Shown here: in pieces, positions 26,933 through 35,482 of the stretch | Layout of the letters: each line of letters begins with the position of its first letter | Position numbering within the stretch: the stretch's first letter is position 1 | Origin: Mycolicibacterium sp. J2 | GTDB taxonomy: Bacteria; Actinomycetota; Actinomycetes; Mycobacteriales; Mycobacteriaceae | Direction: 5' to 3' | DNA length: 64,000 nucleotides | NCBI RefSeq assembly: GCF_026240945.1 | Contig: NZ_JAPFPY010000004.1 | Coordinates: forward strand, 1 to 64,000 | Notes under the pieces: generated by a model | Told to the model about the DNA's origin: nothing | Seen by the model: the letters and a program-made list of their open reading frames with translations, nothing else | Databases searched by the model: none | Translations under genes and position numbers: made by a program

Positions 26933-28566
26933 TCGGCCAGCACGTACGCCGCGCCGTTCGGATGCTGCCGCGTACCACCGACTACACCGGGTTGCGCACC
27001 AGCTGGACACGCGACCTCGTCGCCGGACTGACCGTCGGGGTGGTGGCACTGCCGCTGGCGTTGGCATTCGGGATCAGCTCGGGTGTCGGCGCGGCGGCCG
27101 GCCTGGTGACGGCTGTGGTCGCCGGCGTGGTGGCCGCGGTGTTCGGCGGCTCACACGTCCAGGTGTCGGGGCCGACAGGGGCAATGGCGGTCGTGTTGGC
27201 GCCCATCGTGGCGCAGTACGGGGTGGGCAGCGTCGCGCTGGTCACTGTGCTGGCCGGCGTGATCGTCGTCGTCGCCGGCATGACCGGGCTGGGGCGCGCC
27301 GTGACCTTCATCCCGTGGCCGGTGATGGAGGGGTTCACCCTCGGCATCGCGGTGATCATCTTCCTGCAGCAGGTTCCGGCCGCTCTCGGCCAGCCGGTCC
27401 CGCAGGGCCGGCCGCCGCTGGCGGCCGCGGCGCAGGTAGTCGAGGCGGCTGACATCGGCACAGCCGGTGCCGCACTGGTGGTGGTGCTGGTGACGGCCGC
27501 ACTCATGGTCGTGCTACCCCGGCTGCATTCGGCACTCCCGGCCTCACTGCTGGCGGTCATCGCGGCGACCCTGCTGGCGGCGGGCGTGAGCCTGACGGTC
27601 ACGCGCATCGGCGCGTTACCCGACCAGCTGCCGAGCCCGCACTGGCCGCACACCGACCTCGCCGCGCTGAAGACACTGGCCGGCGCGGCATTGGCCATCG
27701 CCGCCCTGGCGGCCATCGAGTCACTGCTCTCAGCTCGGGTCGCCGCGGCGATGTCCGCGACCGGACCCTATGACCCCGATCGGGAACTGGTCGGCCAAGG
27801 TTTGGCCTCGGTCGCCTCCGGCATGTTCGGCGGGATGCCGGCCACCGGCGCGATCGCCCGAACCGCGGTGAACGTGCGCTCGGGTGCACGAACCCGGCTC
27901 GCGGCAATCACGCATTCGGTGCTGCTGCTGGCCGTGGTGTACCTCGCCAGCGGCCCGGTGGGGAACATCCCGCTGGCGGCATTGGCCGCAGTGCTGATGG
28001 TGACCGCAGTGCGAATGGTCCCGTACCGCAGCATCGTCCGGATCGTGCGGGCCAGCCGGTCGAGCGCGGTCACGTTCGCGCTGACCGCTGTTGTCACGGT
28101 GTGCTTCGACCTCATCGATGCCGTCGAGATCGGCATAGCGGTGACCGCGCTGTTCGCCCTGCGGGGCCTGGCCCGCCGCAGCAGCGTCGTGCGGGAAGAG
28201 CTTCCCGGGCCGGCCGAGCCGGGAGATGAGCGGATCGCACTGCTACGGCTCGACGGCGCCATGTTCTTCGGTGCGGCCGAGCGTATCTCGGCAGCCATCA
28301 GCGACGCGCGTCATCCCGAGGTCGATGTGGTGATCATCCGGCTGTCCCAGCTCGGTCTGCTCGACGCCACCGGGGCGCACACCCTGGCCCAGATCACCAG
28401 CGAGCTGGAAGCCACCGGCATCACCGTCATCATCAAAGGCGTCCAGCCCGAACATGAGTCACTGCTGCGAAATGTCGGTGTCTTCGACGGCCTGCGCCAC
28501 GACAACCATCTGGCGGACACCCTCGACGAGGCGATCGCCCACGCTCGCAGACACGTGGCGGCGTAG
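26929..28566 (+). CDS. SulP family inorganic anion transporter
   Basis: 545-aa membrane transporter for sulfate, bicarbonate or a similar anion. The N-terminal RDLVAGLTVGVVALPLALAF and VSGPTGAMAVVLAPI are SulP signatures. The PATGAIARTAVNVRSGARTR loop lies mid-protein and a cytoplasmic STAS domain (LLRLDGAMFFGAAERI, then VVIIRLSQLGLLDATGAHTL) forms the last 110 residues. About 10-12 helices are expected. Coupled to the ArsR gene. No carbonic anhydrase domain is fused, so the ion cannot be told from sequence. Confidence 0.93.
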   Translation: MIGQHVRRAVRMLPRTTDYTGLRTSWTRDLVAGLTVGVVALPLALAFGISSGVGAAAGLVTAVVAGVVAAVFGGSHVQVSGPTGAMAVVLAPIVAQYGVGSVALVTVLAGVIVVVAGMTGLGRAVTFIPWPVMEGFTLGIAVIIFLQQVPAALGQPVPQGRPPLAAAAQVVEAADIGTAGAALVVVLVTAALMVVLPRLHSALPASLLAVIAATLLAAGVSLTVTRIGALPDQLPSPHWPHTDLAALKTLAGAALAIAALAAIESLLSARVAAAMSATGPYDPDRELVGQGLASVASGMFGGMPATGAIARTAVNVRSGARTRLAAITHSVLLLAVVYLASGPVGNIPLAALAAVLMVTAVRMVPYRSIVRIVRASRSSAVTFALTAVVTVCFDLIDAVEIGIAVTALFALRGLARRSSVVREELPGPAEPGDERIALLRLDGAMFFGAAERISAAISDARHPEVDVVIIRLSQLGLLDATGAHTLAQITSELEATGITVIIKGVQPEHESLLRNVGVFDGLRHDNHLADTLDEAIAHARRHVAA

Positions 28567-28668
28567 CGAGGCAGCACCGCCGGGCATGTGTCGCCAGTGG
28601 CGTCCGCATTTGAGGGATTCCTGGCCGAAAGCGGGCAGCGCCGGGGTGCACGTCGCGTCCAGTATGGA

Positions 28669-28687
28669 TGTCGGAGAGAGTCCGACA
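28669..28687 (+). promoter_or_regulatory. palindromic operator upstream of HD protein
   Basis: TGTCGGA-GAGAG-TCCGACA is a perfect 7-5-7 inverted repeat ending 22 bp before the ATG at 28710. TATGGA (28663-28668) immediately upstream is a plausible -10, which would put the repeat on the transcription start. Confidence 0.5.
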
Positions 28688-28709
28688 ACCACACGACGAA
28701 GGCGCGACC

Positions 28710-29348
28710 ATGTCAGAGATCATCAGCGGCATCGAGGTTCCCGACACCGAGTCGGTTGCCGAAGCCACCCGCATCCTCTGGGATTCCACCAGCCCACTCA
28801 TCTACCATCATTCGCGCCGCGTCTTCTTCTTCGGTCAGATCCACGCGCGCCGGCTGGGCATCACACCCGATCCCGAACTGCTCTACCTGGCCGCCATGTT
28901 CCACGACACCGGTCTGCTCACCCCGTTCTCCGATGAGGAACAGCGATTCGAGGTAGACGGAGCCGACCACGGCCGCGCCTTCCTGCTCGAACGCGGCTTC
29001 TCCAGCAGCGCGGCCGACACCGTATGGACCGCGATCGCACTGCACACCACACCGGGCATACCCGGACGGATGGGCCCCGAGATCGCGGCAATACATCTGG
29101 GCGTGCTGACCGATGTGGTCGGCGCCGGACTCGATCAGTTGCCCGACGAACACGTGGCCGAGATCCTCGCCGTCCATCCGCGGGGTGACTTCAAACAGGC
29201 GTTTCTCAACGCCTACTTCGACGGTCAGAAGAACCGCCCGGAGACGACGATCGGCACGGTCAACGCCGACGTCGTCGAACACTTCATGCCGGACTTCCGG
29301 CCCGTGACCACCGTCGAGCGCATGCTGGGCTCACCCTGGCCGAGCTGA
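28710..29348 (+). CDS. HD domain protein, cyanamide hydratase-like
   Basis: 212-aa HD-fold metalloprotein. The metal-site series is visible: YHHSRRVFFFG, AAMFHDTGLL (HD pair), VDGADHGRAFLLERG and AIALHTTPG. This order, with a histidine in the first helix and a GAD segment, resembles the cyanamide hydratase family (fungal Cah and yeast Ddi2/3). The reaction of bacterial members is largely untested. ATG at 28710 is chosen; an in-frame start at 28668 would include the operator. Followed by an oxidoreductase gene after 44 bp. Confidence 0.82.
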   Translation: MSEIISGIEVPDTESVAEATRILWDSTSPLIYHHSRRVFFFGQIHARRLGITPDPELLYLAAMFHDTGLLTPFSDEEQRFEVDGADHGRAFLLERGFSSSAADTVWTAIALHTTPGIPGRMGPEIAAIHLGVLTDVVGAGLDQLPDEHVAEILAVHPRGDFKQAFLNAYFDGQKNRPETTIGTVNADVVEHFMPDFRPVTTVERMLGSPWPS

Positions 29349-29392
29349 CGACACCCGATGTGACATCCATGAAAACCGTTGAGAGGAAAGAT

Positions 29393-30328
29393 ATGCAGGC
29401 CGTCACCGTTCGCGACCGGGACGCCGGGATCGGCGGACTCACCCTGACCGAGGTGCCCTATCCGCACGCCGCCGAGAACGACGTCATCGTGCGGGTCCAC
29501 GCCGCCGGGTTCACCCCTGGTGAACTCGACTGGCCCGCCACGTGGACCGACCGGGCCGGCCGGGACCGCACCCCCACCGTCCCCGGCCATGAACTGTCCG
29601 GAGTTGTCGCCGACATGGGATACGGCACCACGGGGCTGACGGTCGGGCAGCGGGTGTTCGGCCTCGTCGACTGGTGCCGCGACGGTTCACTGGCCGAATA
29701 CACCGCGGTCGAAGCCCGCAACCTCGCCCCGCTGGCCGCCGACATCGACCACACCGTGGCTGCGGCGCTGCCGATCTCGGGTCTGACGGCATGGCAGGGG
29801 CTGTTCGTGCACGGCAGTTTGTGTGCCGGTCAGACCATCGTCGTGCACGGGGCGGCCGGCGGTGTCGGGTCCATCGTGGTCCAACTGGCCCTGGAGGTGG
29901 GCGCCCGGGTGATCGGCACCGGTCGCGCCGATGACCGTGCCGTGGTGCTCGGCCTCGGTGCGCACGCATTCGTGGATCTGGGTGCCGCCCCGTGGACCGA
30001 CCTCGGCGCCGCCGACATGGTGTTCGACGTCGTCGGCGGTGACATCCTGTCGCGCTCGGCAGCACTGGTGCGCCCCGGCGGCGCTCTGGTGAGTATCGCT
30101 GAGCCACCTCCGGTCCGGCCCGCGAACGGCCGGGCGGTGTTCTTCGTCGTCGAGCCCGACCGTGCACAGTTGCTCGAGCTGGCGCAGCGCGTGCGCACCG
30201 GGCGCCTGAATCCTCTTGTCGGTGCGGTGCGCCCGCTCACGGAAGCCGGCGACGCGTTCGCCCGTCGCGCCCGCACGCGCGGAAAAACCATCATCCGGGT
30301 CCTCGACACCGGAGGAGAACGGTCATGA
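29393..30328 (+). CDS. NADP-dependent zinc-binding dehydrogenase / quinone oxidoreductase
   Basis: 311-aa medium-chain dehydrogenase of the quinone oxidoreductase branch. It has the N-terminal GroES-like domain (VRVHAAGFTPGELDW, PGHELSGVV) and a Rossmann domain with VVHGAAGGVGSIVVQLA. The structural-zinc cysteine cluster of alcohol dehydrogenases is absent, as is usual for this branch. GAGAGGAAAG precedes the ATG at 29393; the frame is also open from 29360. Coupled by ATGA to the cupin gene. Substrate unknown. Confidence 0.9.
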   Translation: MQAVTVRDRDAGIGGLTLTEVPYPHAAENDVIVRVHAAGFTPGELDWPATWTDRAGRDRTPTVPGHELSGVVADMGYGTTGLTVGQRVFGLVDWCRDGSLAEYTAVEARNLAPLAADIDHTVAAALPISGLTAWQGLFVHGSLCAGQTIVVHGAAGGVGSIVVQLALEVGARVIGTGRADDRAVVLGLGAHAFVDLGAAPWTDLGAADMVFDVVGGDILSRSAALVRPGGALVSIAEPPPVRPANGRAVFFVVEPDRAQLLELAQRVRTGRLNPLVGAVRPLTEAGDAFARRARTRGKTIIRVLDTGGERS

Positions 30329-30759
30329 TCCGCGTGCGTGCCACCGTCGGCGCGCTGACCGCCGTCACCGCATTGGCGGTCGGGGGTGGGGCGTCGTCCG
30401 CGCAGCCGGCGCAGGTGCCGCCCTCGGAGACATTGGCACCTCTGCTGGAACGGGAGCTACCGAATGTTCCCGGAAAGAGCTTCACCTCGGCGACGGTGAC
30501 CTTCCCACCGGCCGCCCGCGCGGTGCCGCATCGCCATGGCGACGCCTTCGTCTACGCGTATGTGCTCGAAGGAACGGTGAGCAGCCAGCTCGAAGGACGG
30601 CCGGATCGGGTGTACCACCATGGCGAAAGCTGGTCCGAAGACCCTGGGGCGCATCACCTTTCGACGGCAAACACCAGCTCCACCGAGCCCGCCAAACTCC
30701 TGGTTGTGTTCATCGCCGACAACGGTCAGCCGCTCAAGACCGACGACCCGCCCGGATGA
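30325..30759 (+). CDS. secreted cupin domain protein
   Basis: 144 aa with an N-terminal signal peptide (MIRVRATVGALTAVTALAVG, likely cleaved after ASSA near residue 26). A single cupin barrel follows, whose metal motifs are PHRHGDAFVYAYVLEG and the later GAHH. Related to small periplasmic or cell-wall cupins. Translation is coupled to the dehydrogenase by ATGA. Its last 26 bases overlap the remnant gene on the other strand. Confidence 0.87.
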   Translation: MIRVRATVGALTAVTALAVGGGASSAQPAQVPPSETLAPLLERELPNVPGKSFTSATVTFPPAARAVPHRHGDAFVYAYVLEGTVSSQLEGRPDRVYHHGESWSEDPGAHHLSTANTSSTEPAKLLVVFIADNGQPLKTDDPPG

Positions 30760-30958
30760 GGCGGCTCGTGCCATCGTCCGTCATTCCGAAGCCCAGGTTC
30801 GACAGCACGGTGTCACCCGTCGGGGATAGCAGCACCATCCGGTAGTCGGCGCCGAACCGATTGGCCTCCTTGAAGACTTCGGCCGGTCCTGCGACATCCA
30901 ACGCAGTCACACCGTCATAGACCAGCACCACGATCAGGCGATGCGCGGGCACGGCCAT
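30734..30958 (-). pseudogene. remnant of a DJ-1/PfpI (GlxA-type) regulator
   Basis: About 74 codons starting at ATG 30958. The first 55 residues (HRLIVVLVYDGVTALDVAGP, then EVFKEANRFGADYRMVLLSP) are the N-terminal strand and helix of the DJ-1/PfpI amidotransferase-like domain found in GlxA-type AraC regulators. The frame then drifts into NLGFGMTDDGTSRLIRAGRRS and stops. The rest of the domain and the AraC DNA-binding part, normally over 250 more residues, are missing. It overlaps the 3' end of the cupin gene. Most likely a deletion remnant. Confidence 0.75.
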
Positions 30959-31040
30959 GGGCACGATTATCGGCGAATCCGAACCGCTGCATCGACGGAA
31001 CGGGTTTTGCCGGCAGCCGTCCGGCGCGAATACTGTCCGC

Positions 31041-31856
31041 ATGCTGGGCACCGTCACCGTCGGGATCGCACAATGGCAGCCGCGCTGCGGCGAGCCCGAC
31101 CGCAACCTGCGGGATGCGCTGGATTTCATCGTCACCCTCGCGGCCCGCGGATGCGAGTTGGTGGTCCTTCCCGAGCTGTGGCCGTGCGGTTATGACCCGG
31201 CGACAGTCGCTGCCGATGCACCGGCAGCGGCAGAAGCGCTCGATGGCGCGCGCGGGCAGGCGCTCGCGGCGGCGGCCCGCGAGCACCGGATATGGCTGTT
31301 CGCCGGCACGGTGCCCGAGTGTGACGGCACGGACCTGTACAACACTGCGGTGGTGTACGCGCCGGACGGCCGGCTGGCGGCGACCCACCGCAAGGTGTAC
31401 CTGTACACACCGCTCGGCGAGGATCGGGTGTTCACAGCGGGGGACCGGGCCACGATCGTGGACGTCGACGGCATCGGCACGCTCGGTATCAGCATCTGTT
31501 TCGATGGTGACCATCCCGACTATGCCCGCTTGTTGCACGACCGCGGCGCGCGCGTCGTGGTGGCACCGTGCGCCTATGAGGTGGGAACCGAAAGTTGGTG
31601 GGATATCCTGTATCCCGCCAATGCGCTGGCCAATGGGCAATGGTGGGTGATGGCGAATCAATGCGGCGGCGCCCTGTTGGGCAAGAGCCGGATCATCGCC
31701 CCGGACGGTAGTGTCGCGGCGCAGGCGAGCCGAGTCGCCGACGGCGCAGACCCCGAACTCCTGGTGGCGACCGTAGATCTGGCTGCCGGTATCCGCTCCG
31801 CCGAGTCGGCCGCCGGCGCGCTGTGGGCGCAGCCGGCACCACCGCTGATGCAATAG
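31041..31856 (+). CDS. carbon-nitrogen hydrolase (nitrilase superfamily)
   Basis: 271-aa nitrilase-fold amidase/nitrilase. The Glu-Lys-Cys triad is complete: VLPELWPCGY (Glu), THRKVYLYT (Lys) and ISICFDGDHPD (Cys). The acid after the cysteine points to an amidase or N-carbamoyl hydrolase rather than a true aliphatic nitrilase, but this is not decisive. ATG at 31041 has TACTGT 4 nt before it and no ribosome site, so probably leaderless. It ends at a UUCG-loop hairpin. Near the nitrile module but not in its operon. Confidence 0.9.
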   Translation: MLGTVTVGIAQWQPRCGEPDRNLRDALDFIVTLAARGCELVVLPELWPCGYDPATVAADAPAAAEALDGARGQALAAAAREHRIWLFAGTVPECDGTDLYNTAVVYAPDGRLAATHRKVYLYTPLGEDRVFTAGDRATIVDVDGIGTLGISICFDGDHPDYARLLHDRGARVVVAPCAYEVGTESWWDILYPANALANGQWWVMANQCGGALLGKSRIIAPDGSVAAQASRVADGADPELLVATVDLAAGIRSAESAAGALWAQPAPPLMQ

Positions 31857-31857
31857 C

Positions 31858-31871
31858 TGCGCTTCGGCGCA
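31858..31871 (+). terminator. UUCG-tetraloop hairpin after carbon-nitrogen hydrolase gene
   Basis: TGCGC-TTCG-GCGCA starts 2 nt after the stop codon and is followed by ATATTT. Short but very stable loop; a weak intrinsic terminator. Confidence 0.45.
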
Positions 31872-31897
31872 ATATTTCGTACGGCCCGCCGTGGACC

Positions 31898-31908
31898 GGT
31901 ACGGTACC
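31898..31908. promoter_or_regulatory. palindrome upstream of TetR gene
   Basis: GGTACGGTACC is a perfect 5-1-5 inverted repeat located 34 bp before the TetR start; TACGGT within it could serve as a -10. Possible autoregulatory site. Confidence 0.35.
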
Positions 31909-31941
31909 CGGGAAAGGTGCCGAGCGGAGAGGTGGGTCGTC

Positions 31942-32541
31942 ATGGCGCGGGTACGTAACCAGGACGCGCGACGCCACCAGCTCGTGTCGGCCGCCATCGA
32001 GGTCATCGCGCTGCGCGGAGTCGGCGGAATGCGGGCCAAAGACATCGCCGACGCGGCTGAGATCTCTCCCCGGCTGGTGGCCTACTACTACCCGGAGATC
32101 GAAGACCTCATCGACGACGTCTATCGCAGCGCGGTGGACCGGTACTACTGGCAGCGGCTGGAGGCCATCAACAAACTCGACGACCCACGCGACCGGTTGG
32201 CCAATCTCATCGAATCGGGCCTGCCGGCCGGCGCGGACGACATGCTCAACAGGGCGCTCTACGAATTGGCTGTCAATGCGGGTCGCGACCCCTCCCATGG
32301 GACACTGCTGACCCTGCTGTTCGACCGCGAGGTGTCGCTCTACGTCGCGGTGCTCGAAGCCGGCCGTGCGTCGGGTCACTTCACGCTCACCGAGCCTGTG
32401 CTGGCCATTGCCCAGAACTTCGTCGCTCTCGAGGACGCGTACGGCATGCACCTCAACGGGGGGAACTCGTCGTTGGACGTCCCCACCGCCGTGGGACTGT
32501 TGCGGTCCTACGCACGCTCGGTCACCGGCGCTCAGCTCTAG
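31942..32541 (+). CDS. TetR family transcriptional regulator
   Basis: 199-aa regulator with an N-terminal HTH (QDARRHQLVSAAIEVIALRGV, AKDIADAAEISPRLVAYYYP) and a helical ligand domain. The ATG at 31942 follows GGAGAGGTGG; an in-frame start at 31891 is less likely. It lies 141 bp upstream of the deacetylase gene in the same direction, and that gap contains a large inverted repeat over the promoter, so it probably controls the deacetylase-aminotransferase-permease genes. Confidence 0.9.
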   Translation: MARVRNQDARRHQLVSAAIEVIALRGVGGMRAKDIADAAEISPRLVAYYYPEIEDLIDDVYRSAVDRYYWQRLEAINKLDDPRDRLANLIESGLPAGADDMLNRALYELAVNAGRDPSHGTLLTLLFDREVSLYVAVLEAGRASGHFTLTEPVLAIAQNFVALEDAYGMHLNGGNSSLDVPTAVGLLRSYARSVTGAQL

Positions 32542-32614
32542 ATTTCGCGTATCCGCCCCGCCGCGCAGATGCTCGGCCCGGCGGGTGATCGCTTGCTCGC
32601 ACACCGGCCACGGC

Positions 32615-32664
32615 TTGACGGCGTCGCCGCAGCCGTGCATTCTTTGCGGTTAAGCGCAGAGAAT
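32615..32664 (+). promoter_or_regulatory. promoter-operator of the deacetylase operon
   Basis: TTGACG (32615-32620) and CATTCT (32638-32643) are spaced 17 bp as -35 and -10. Over the -10 and start site lies an inverted repeat ATTCTTTGCG (32639-32648) / CGCAGAGAAT (32655-32664), 9 of 10 pairs matching. This is a good candidate target of the preceding TetR protein. Confidence 0.55.
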
Positions 32665-32682
32665 CCGTGAGAGGCGACCAGC

Positions 32683-33846
32683 GTGCGGGAATGTGACGAC
32701 GGGCGGACCGGCCTTTACCACGACGAGTTATGCCTATGGCACAGCACTGGCGAAGCGGTCCTGTTCCTCCCGGTCGGTGGCTGGCTACAACCGCTGGCGG
32801 GTGCCGGACATCCCGAATCCCCGGAGTCCAAGCGCCGCCTGAAGTCGCTGCTCGACGTCTCGGGGTTGACCGCCAGGCTGGCGGTCAGCAGCGCCGACCC
32901 CGCTACCGTCGACGATCTGCTGCGGGTGCACACCGGCGAGTACATCAGGCGGTTCCAGGCGCTCAGTGCCGATCGGGGCGGCGAGATCGGCCCCGAAGCG
33001 CTGTTCTCCCGCGGGGGTTTCGACATCGCCTCGCTGTCTGCGGGATTGGCCAAACGCGCCGTCCTCGACGTGCTCGACGGCAAGCACCCCAACGCCTTCG
33101 CGCTGTCGCGGCCGCCGGGACATCACTGCCTGCCCGATACCGGCATGGGATTCTGCCTGCTGGCCAACATCCCGATCGCGATCGAGGCCGCGAAGGCAAG
33201 CCGCGGACTGGGCAAGGTCGCCGTGATCGACTGGGATGTACACCACGGCAACGGCACCCAACATATCTACTACGAGCGGGACGACGTGCTGACCATCTCG
33301 CTGCACCAAGAGAACTGCTTTCCCGTCGACTCCGGCGGCGTGACCGAGCGCGGTGACGGTCCGGGCCGCGGCTTCAACATCAATGTGCCGTTGCCGCCGG
33401 GCTCCGGGCATGACACTTACCTGCACGCCATGCGCGCCATCGTCATCCCGGCGCTGGAGCGGTTCCGTCCCGAGCTCATCGTGGTGGCAAGCGGTTTAGA
33501 TGCCAACGCTGTCGATCCACTGGCCCGACAGTTGTTGCATGCCGGCTCCTTTCGCGAGATGACACGACTGGTGCACGAGGCGGCCGGCCGCCTGTGCGAC
33601 GGGCGACTGGTCGTGGTGCACGAGGGCGGCTACGCCGAGTCGGCCGTTCCCTTCTGCGGGCTTGCCATCATCGAGACACTGTCGGGTATCCGCACCGACG
33701 TCGTCGATCCGTTCGAGCAGACGTTCATCGCCCAGCAGCCCACAACCCGGGTGCTCGCGTACCAGCGCGCCATCGTCGACGACATCGCCCACGAACTCCG
33801 CTCGCCACTTACCGCCATCAACCGAGAGGACGGCATCCACCCATGA
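32683..33846 (+). CDS. class II HDAC-like / acetylpolyamine amidohydrolase family deacetylase
   Basis: 387-aa arginase/deacetylase-fold enzyme. The tandem histidines are in RPPGHHCLPDTG, and the zinc ligands are D185 and H187 in DWDVHHGNGTQH and D273 in SGLDANAVDPLAR. The order is complete and unbroken. Bacterial members deacetylate acetylated polyamines or other small N-acetyl amines. The GTG start has GGAAT-poor upstream sequence, so the start is moderately certain. The end overlaps the aminotransferase start (ATGA), which argues that the freed primary amine is then transaminated. Confidence 0.9.
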   Translation: MRECDDGRTGLYHDELCLWHSTGEAVLFLPVGGWLQPLAGAGHPESPESKRRLKSLLDVSGLTARLAVSSADPATVDDLLRVHTGEYIRRFQALSADRGGEIGPEALFSRGGFDIASLSAGLAKRAVLDVLDGKHPNAFALSRPPGHHCLPDTGMGFCLLANIPIAIEAAKASRGLGKVAVIDWDVHHGNGTQHIYYERDDVLTISLHQENCFPVDSGGVTERGDGPGRGFNINVPLPPGSGHDTYLHAMRAIVIPALERFRPELIVVASGLDANAVDPLARQLLHAGSFREMTRLVHEAAGRLCDGRLVVVHEGGYAESAVPFCGLAIIETLSGIRTDVVDPFEQTFIAQQPTTRVLAYQRAIVDDIAHELRSPLTAINREDGIHP

Positions 33847-35261
33847 CCGACATCATCGAGGCCCGGCAAGCGCCGGCTCCCGACCTGGACGCGAGTGACC
33901 TCGGCCGGCTGGCCCAGCGCCACCTCGTCATGAGCTTCACCCCCGGCACCGCGTACACGGACGCCCCGCCACCGGTGATGGTGCGGGGCGAGGGCAGCCA
34001 CCTGTGGGACGCGCACGGTCGCGAATACGTCGATGCCCTGGCCGGATTGTTCTGTGTGAACGTCGGATACAGCTTCGGGGCCGAGATCGGTGACGCGGTC
34101 CGCAACCAGATGGCCGATCTGCCGTACTACACGAACTGGGGAGTGGCCCACCCGCCCGCGGTGAAGCTGGCCGCCAAGATCGCCGAACTCGCGCCGCCCG
34201 GTTTGGATCGGGTGTATTTCACCTCCGGTGGTGGTGAGTCCAACGAGGCGGCCATCAAGCTGATCAGGCAGTACCACCAGGCGCGCGGTGAATACACCAG
34301 GATCAAATTCCTGTCGCGCCGGGCCGCCTACCACGGCACGTCGATGGGCGCCCTGTCGCTCAACGGGATGACCAACCTGCGCAAGCAGTTCGAGCCGTTG
34401 ATGTACGGGTCGCGGCACATCACCAACAGCAAGCGCTACAAGCGGCCCGCCGGCGAGACCGAACAGCAGTTCACCGCGGCGCTGCTACACGAGATTGACA
34501 CCTTGATCATCCAGGAGGGTCCCGACACCGTTGCCGGGATATTCCTCGAACCGCTGCAGAACGCCGGTGGTTCGCTGGTTCCGCCCGCCGGATTCCACGC
34601 CGGCGTGCGCGAGCTCTGTGACCGGTACGGGATCGTGCTCGTGGCCGACGAAGTGATCTGTGGTTTCGGCCGATTGGGGGAGTGGTTCGGTTCGAGCCGG
34701 TTCGACGTCCAACCGGACATCATCACCTTCGCCAAGGGGGTGTCCTCGGCCCACGCACCGCTCGGCGGCATGATCACCAAGAGTGAGATCCTCGACGCTG
34801 TCAACGACGGGCCGGACGGAATGTACCTGCACGGCTTGACCTTCGGTGGGCATCCCGCAGCGTGCGCGGCAGGCCTGGCGAATATCGCGGTGATGGAGCG
34901 CGAGGACGTGCTGGGCAACGTCAGGCGTAACGAGGCGTACTTCCGCGCTGCGCTGGATGGTCTGCTGGAGACCCGACTTGTGGGTGACATTCGTGGCATC
35001 GGCTATCACTACTCGCTGGAACTGGTCACCGACAAGGACCGGTGTGTGTGGACGGCGACGACGAGTGCCAACGACTTCGTCTACACCATGCTGCAGCCGG
35101 CCCTGCTCGATGCTGGAATCCTGTGCCGAGCGGCGGTCGACCACGAAGGTACCCCGCTGGTGCAGTTCTCACCGCCGTTGGTGTTTACCCGGTCGGATAT
35201 CGATGATCTGGTGACCCGCATGCGCCGACTACTCGAGGAACTGGCGGACCGAGTGTTGTGA
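33843..35261 (+). CDS. class III (omega-amino acid/amine) aminotransferase
   Basis: 472-aa PLP enzyme of the aspartate aminotransferase superfamily class III. Seen are VDALAGLFCVNVGYS, the cofactor segment YFTSGGGESNEAAIKL, and the Schiff-base Lys in TFAKGVSSAHAPLGG (K298). The pattern fits omega-transaminases that take terminal amines to aldehydes, using pyruvate or 2-oxoglutarate. Translationally coupled to the deacetylase. Ends at a strong hairpin. The earlier in-frame start at 33594 would lie inside the deacetylase gene and is rejected. Confidence 0.92.
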   Translation: MTDIIEARQAPAPDLDASDLGRLAQRHLVMSFTPGTAYTDAPPPVMVRGEGSHLWDAHGREYVDALAGLFCVNVGYSFGAEIGDAVRNQMADLPYYTNWGVAHPPAVKLAAKIAELAPPGLDRVYFTSGGGESNEAAIKLIRQYHQARGEYTRIKFLSRRAAYHGTSMGALSLNGMTNLRKQFEPLMYGSRHITNSKRYKRPAGETEQQFTAALLHEIDTLIIQEGPDTVAGIFLEPLQNAGGSLVPPAGFHAGVRELCDRYGIVLVADEVICGFGRLGEWFGSSRFDVQPDIITFAKGVSSAHAPLGGMITKSEILDAVNDGPDGMYLHGLTFGGHPAACAAGLANIAVMEREDVLGNVRRNEAYFRAALDGLLETRLVGDIRGIGYHYSLELVTDKDRCVWTATTSANDFVYTMLQPALLDAGILCRAAVDHEGTPLVQFSPPLVFTRSDIDDLVTRMRRLLEELADRVL

Positions 35262-35273
35262 GGCGTCCGACAC

Positions 35274-35303
35274 TTCGCCCGCACCCCACGGGATGCGGGC
35301 GAA
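35274..35303 (+). terminator. terminator hairpin after aminotransferase gene
   Basis: TTCGCCCGCA (35274-35283) pairs perfectly with TGCGGGCGAA (35294-35303) around a 10-nt loop, 12 nt after the stop codon. It is followed by only a short TTGT, so it is strong in stem but weak in U-tract. Confidence 0.6.
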
Positions 35304-35482
35304 TTGTCGTGCGTGCGAACGGTTCCCGAGGTGAAGTGAAAGTGCTGTGTCGCAACGAGTATCGGAATATTCGATCTTCTGCGCAGGAAAAGAGTTCTTT
35401 ACAGATCGCTTCGGCGGCCGCAGTGTCATACCGCACAGGGGCGGTACCTCCGCCCATCACATGTCGATCGAAGGTGCGATAC

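Noticed and set aside
33594..33842. Upstream extension of the class III aminotransferase
   Set aside because: It lies wholly inside the deacetylase gene in another frame. The ATGA overlap at 33843 is the standard coupled start.
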